From Candidatus Methanocomedens sp. (GTDB taxonomy: Archaea; Halobacteriota; Methanosarcinia; Methanosarcinales; Methanocomedenaceae): DNA of 7,427 bases. The stretch lies in the NCBI GenBank assembly GCA_013374385.1, contig QBUR01000142.1, positions 1 to 7,427 of the forward strand, given 5' to 3'. The position numbers and the translations under genes were made by a program. The notes beneath the pieces are model-generated. The model had not been told where the DNA came from. It worked only from the letters and a program-made list of their open reading frames with translations, and did no database searches. Positions 4,898-7,427 of this stretch are shown here, one piece after another. Position 1 is the first letter of the stretch, and each line of letters opens with the position of its first letter.

Positions 4898-4903
4898 CTC
4901 AGA

Positions 4904-6067
4904 TTGAACAGGGTATATATGGATAATGCTTCTGGTGCACCTGTGGATAAACGTGTGGTTGAAGCCATGCTCCCTTACTTTGATTCCAGGGTTGGCAATC
5001 CTACCTCGCTCCATGAATCGGGTGCCCAGGCCAGGAAAGCATTAGAAGGCGCCAGGGAGTCAGTGGCTGCTTTTATCGGGGCCGAAAGTAAGGAAATCAT
5101 CTTTACCTCTGGCGGTACCGAATCCAATAATATTGCTTTAAGAGGTGCAGTGCAGCGTAAGAAAAAAAAGGGGAACCATATCATAATTTCTGCCGTGGAG
5201 CACATGTCAGTGGTCAATACCTGCAAGGACTTGCAGCGCGAAGGATTTGAGGTAACCACTGTGCCCGTAGACAAAGACGGATTGGTAGACCCCGGTCGCA
5301 TTGCGCAAGAGGTCACAGACCAGACCATCCTGGTATCTTGCATGTATGCCAATGGTGAGATTGGTACCATCCAGCCGGTTCAGGGTATCGGTGTCATGGC
5401 AAGGGAGAAGGATATACTCTTCCATGTGGACGCTGTGGCTGCTGTCGGTAAGATACCTATTGATGTAATGGGGGACAATATCGACCTGCTGTCCCTCTCC
5501 TCAAATGACCTGTACGGTCCAAAGGGAGTGGGTGCACTGTACATAAGGTCGGGCGTACCGCTGCGGCCGGTGATGACAGGCGGGGGCCAGGAAAGGGGGT
5601 TGCGCTCCGGTTCAGAGAATATTTCCGGAATTGTTGGCATGGGAAAGGCATGTGAACTGGCAAAGCAGGAGATGGAGAATGATGCCAGGATGATGGAAGC
5701 ACTGAGGGAGAAGTTGATAGATGGGGTACTTGGCAATATGAAGTATTCATATCTTACTGGTCACCGGACAAAGCGGCTTCCACACATTGCCAGTTTCAGG
5801 TTCAGTTTTATTGAAGGCGAGAGCATTATCATGAGCCTCAGCGACCTTGGAGTGGAGGCGTCTACTGGCTCTGCCTGCTCTGTCAAAACCCTGGAGCCGT
5901 CCCATGTACTCATCGCTATCGGGCTGCGGCATGAGGAAGCCCACGGGTCGCTGCTGCTGTCCCTTAATAAGTGGAATAATGAGGCAGATGTTGACCATGT
6001 GCTGGAGAGCCTGCCGCCTGTAGTGGACCGCTTGCGGGCTTTGTCACCGTTATACCAGGGAGATTAA
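4904..6067 (+). CDS. iscS: IscS/NifS-family protein with natural Lys-to-Asp change at the PLP site
   Basis: 387-residue fold-type I aminotransferase-like protein, full length for a group I cysteine desulfurase. Conserved parts: D7-N-A, F67-T-S-G-G-T-E-S-N-N (PLP phosphate loop), H100 in V-E-H (ring stacking), D176 in H-V-D-A, R-G-L-R-S-G (231-236), and the mobile-loop cysteine C325 in T-G-S-A-C-S. The block normally S-x-H-K-x-Y-G-P-K-G reads S-S-N201-D202-L-Y-G-P-K-G: the lysine forming the Schiff base is Asp and its neighbouring His is Asn. The usual A-N-N-E is A-N-G151-E, the Gln after D-A-x is A179, and the Arg that binds the cysteine carboxylate (S-x-R-F-S-L-G) is L351. PLP-dependent desulfuration is therefore unlikely. 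As I recall, Archaeoglobus fulgidus IscS has a similar Asp and still binds IscU. The iscU fusion starts 5 bases downstream, so a scaffold, persulfide-relay or cluster-ligand role with C325 is the best inference. Confidence 0.9.
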   Translation: MNRVYMDNASGAPVDKRVVEAMLPYFDSRVGNPTSLHESGAQARKALEGARESVAAFIGAESKEIIFTSGGTESNNIALRGAVQRKKKKGNHIIISAVEHMSVVNTCKDLQREGFEVTTVPVDKDGLVDPGRIAQEVTDQTILVSCMYANGEIGTIQPVQGIGVMAREKDILFHVDAVAAVGKIPIDVMGDNIDLLSLSSNDLYGPKGVGALYIRSGVPLRPVMTGGGQERGLRSGSENISGIVGMGKACELAKQEMENDARMMEALREKLIDGVLGNMKYSYLTGHRTKRLPHIASFRFSFIEGESIIMSLSDLGVEASTGSACSVKTLEPSHVLIAIGLRHEEAHGSLLLSLNKWNNEADVDHVLESLPPVVDRLRALSPLYQGD

Positions 6068-6072
6068 GCGTT

Positions 6073-7398
6073 ATGTCAATTGAATATTCAGAAAAAGTAA
6101 AGGACCATTTCAGGAATCCCAGGAATGTGGGAACCATTAAGGATGCGGATGCTACCGGACGGGTGGGAAATCCGGTTTGCGGTGATATGATGGAGATACA
6201 GCTTAAGGTTGAGGACAATATTATCAAGGATATTAAGTTCAAGACTTTTGGGTGTGCGTCTGCTATCGCCACCAGTAGCATGATTACAGAGATAGCAATG
6301 GGTAAGACCCTGGAAGAGGCGTTAGAGATTACCCGGCAGGATGTAGCTGATGAACTGGGTGGGCTGCCGCCTGTTAAGATGCATTGCTCTAATCTGGCTG
6401 CCGACGCCTTACATGCTGCTATCAAAGATTACAAGGAAAAACAGGAGAAAGGTATCGCTAAATTGGGCGAGAACGGGTATGAGGTGGCGGTGATCGGCGG
6501 CGGTGCGGCCGGACTGGCGACTGCTGCTATGTCTTCGTATGTGGGACTTAAGACTGTGATATTTGACGGCGGACAGTGGGGCGGTCTGCTTAACAAGCTA
6601 TGTCCTGATAAGTTGATCGAGAATTATCCGGGCCTGACCGACAAGATGACCACCCGTGAGTTGACCCAGTCGCTGATGGATGATGCGAGTGGGCAGGACT
6701 CAGAAATGGTCAATGAATATGTGAATGATATTGAAATTGATGGTGACTTCAAGATTTTGACTACGGATTCGGGGACATACAAGGCCAGGATGCTGGTGCT
6801 GGCTTCGGGCAGTTCGCCTGCTAAATCCGATATAGCTGGCGTGGAGAAGTTTGCTTCAAACGATGGAGGTGTTTATTACCTGACTACAGACCCGTCCAAG
6901 CTGGCTGATAAGCGGGTGCTGGTGTATGGCAGGGGTTATAATGCTATGTCCACGGCCGGCTGTATTGGTGGGATTGCTGATAATATTACGCTGGTGACAG
7001 ATGAGGCGTCGTTCATGGTTTCAGAGCGAGAGATGGATAGGGTGCAGTGCATTGAGGGGCTCAAGATGCTGACTTCGACTATTCTTATGGAGGTTCAGGG
7101 TGGTACAAAGGTTGAGAAGACTGTGCTGGAGGACCAGACCGAGGGCGAGAAGCTGGAAATTGTGGTGGATGCTGTGGTGCTGGCTACTGAGATGGTGCCG
7201 AATATCGGGCTTATGGAGAAGCTGGGTGTGGAGAAGGATGAGTCCGGGTTTGTGAAGACTGATAAGTACCAGCGGACCAGCCTGGATGGGGTGTATGCTA
7301 TTGGGAATGTGGCATCAGATATTGATTTGCTGGTGGTGGCCGAGGCGCAGGGGACGATTGTGGCGCATGATGCTTATCGAAGGTTGAGGGGAAAGTAG
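6073..7398 (+). CDS. iscU: IscU scaffold fused to thioredoxin-reductase-like flavoprotein
   Basis: 441-residue fusion. Residues 1-125 are a complete IscU/NifU-N domain: C36 and D38 (N-P-V-C-G-D), C61 (F-G-C-A-S-A-I-A), and H104/C105 in L-P-P-V-K-M-H-C-S, all cluster-assembly ligands. After a charged linker (about 120-135), residues 136-441 are a TrxR-like two-dinucleotide flavoprotein: FAD-binding G142-G-G-A-A-G, G-G-Q-W-G-G (166-171), E-N-Y-P-G, L-A-S-G-S-S-P (243-249), a second nucleotide site G286-R-G-Y-N-A, and the FAD-closing D-G-V-Y-A-I-G-N-V (405-413, Asn where Asp is usual). The active-site C-A-T-C-D of thioredoxin reductase is replaced by L270-T-T-D, so it cannot act as a disulfide reductase; it more resembles TrxR-like ferredoxin/NAD(P) reductases. 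It may supply electrons to reduce sulfur or iron during cluster assembly on the attached IscU. A GGGAGA site precedes the ATG; no frameshift is visible across the junction. Confidence 0.92.
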   Translation: MSIEYSEKVKDHFRNPRNVGTIKDADATGRVGNPVCGDMMEIQLKVEDNIIKDIKFKTFGCASAIATSSMITEIAMGKTLEEALEITRQDVADELGGLPPVKMHCSNLAADALHAAIKDYKEKQEKGIAKLGENGYEVAVIGGGAAGLATAAMSSYVGLKTVIFDGGQWGGLLNKLCPDKLIENYPGLTDKMTTRELTQSLMDDASGQDSEMVNEYVNDIEIDGDFKILTTDSGTYKARMLVLASGSSPAKSDIAGVEKFASNDGGVYYLTTDPSKLADKRVLVYGRGYNAMSTAGCIGGIADNITLVTDEASFMVSEREMDRVQCIEGLKMLTSTILMEVQGGTKVEKTVLEDQTEGEKLEIVVDAVVLATEMVPNIGLMEKLGVEKDESGFVKTDKYQRTSLDGVYAIGNVASDIDLLVVAEAQGTIVAHDAYRRLRGK

Positions 7399-7427
7399 GA
7401 ATAAAATGTTTGGTAAATGATATATTG

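Noticed and set aside
4880..4903. Longer iscS start at GTG 4880
   Set aside because: It overlaps the end of the DsrE gene, adds eight residues not typical of the family, and contains the AGGTGG ribosome binding site that fits the TTG at 4904.
5964..6425. 153-codon minus-strand frame opposite the iscS/iscU junction
   Set aside because: It is antisense to highly conserved IscU motifs, with no family resemblance.
7399..7427. Possible further gene at the right edge
   Set aside because: The ATG at 7406 is followed by a stop after four codons, and the remaining bases are too few to judge; no terminator is visible either.

Overview
The window looks like an anaerobic euryarchaeon, most likely related to Methanosarcinales/ANME-type archaea or Archaeoglobi. 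Supporting signs are archaeal TATA-box promoters, strong GGAGGTGA-type ribosome binding sites, a TrmB-type regulator, and the archaeal families DUF2180 and DUF166. The cysteine desulfurase also carries Asp in place of the PLP lysine, as I recall for the Archaeoglobus fulgidus enzyme. Lineage is inferred from protein character only. I saw no rRNA, tRNA, CRISPR array, transposase or phage gene.

Left part (1-1550, all on the minus strand): a promoter near 1543-1550 drives a small redox/metal operon. It encodes a ferredoxin:thioredoxin (disulfide) reductase catalytic subunit, a 51-residue rubredoxin-like protein, and two tandem DUF2180 zinc-ribbon-like paralogs. It ends in a hairpin plus U-tract at 505-553. 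An OsmC/Ohr-family gene lies beyond it.

Middle part (1602-3204, minus): a TrmB-family regulator is followed, after one base, by a DUF166 protein. The regulator's own promoter contains a perfect 7-bp dyad.

Right part (3337-7398, plus), transcribed divergently from the regulator: a seven-gene array encodes a 40-residue desulforedoxin-like protein, an AhpD-like CxxC protein, a single-domain superoxide reductase, a TusA-like sulfur carrier, a DsrE-family protein, an IscS homolog, and an IscU scaffold fused to a thioredoxin-reductase-like flavoprotein. Most gaps are 5-30 bases.

The genes together suggest a program for oxidative stress, thiol redox and Fe-S cluster assembly. The main novelty is the Fe-S end. 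The IscS homolog has lost the PLP lysine and several other PLP or substrate contacts but keeps its mobile-loop cysteine. Its partner IscU carries all cluster ligands and is fused to a TrxR-like flavoprotein that lacks the CxxC disulfide. With TusA and DsrE next door, this could be a PLP-independent Fe-S assembly unit. In it, sulfur would arrive as sulfide or persulfide and the fused flavoprotein would supply electrons. Two further domain splits are visible: desulforedoxin from superoxide reductase, and rubredoxin from disulfide reductase.
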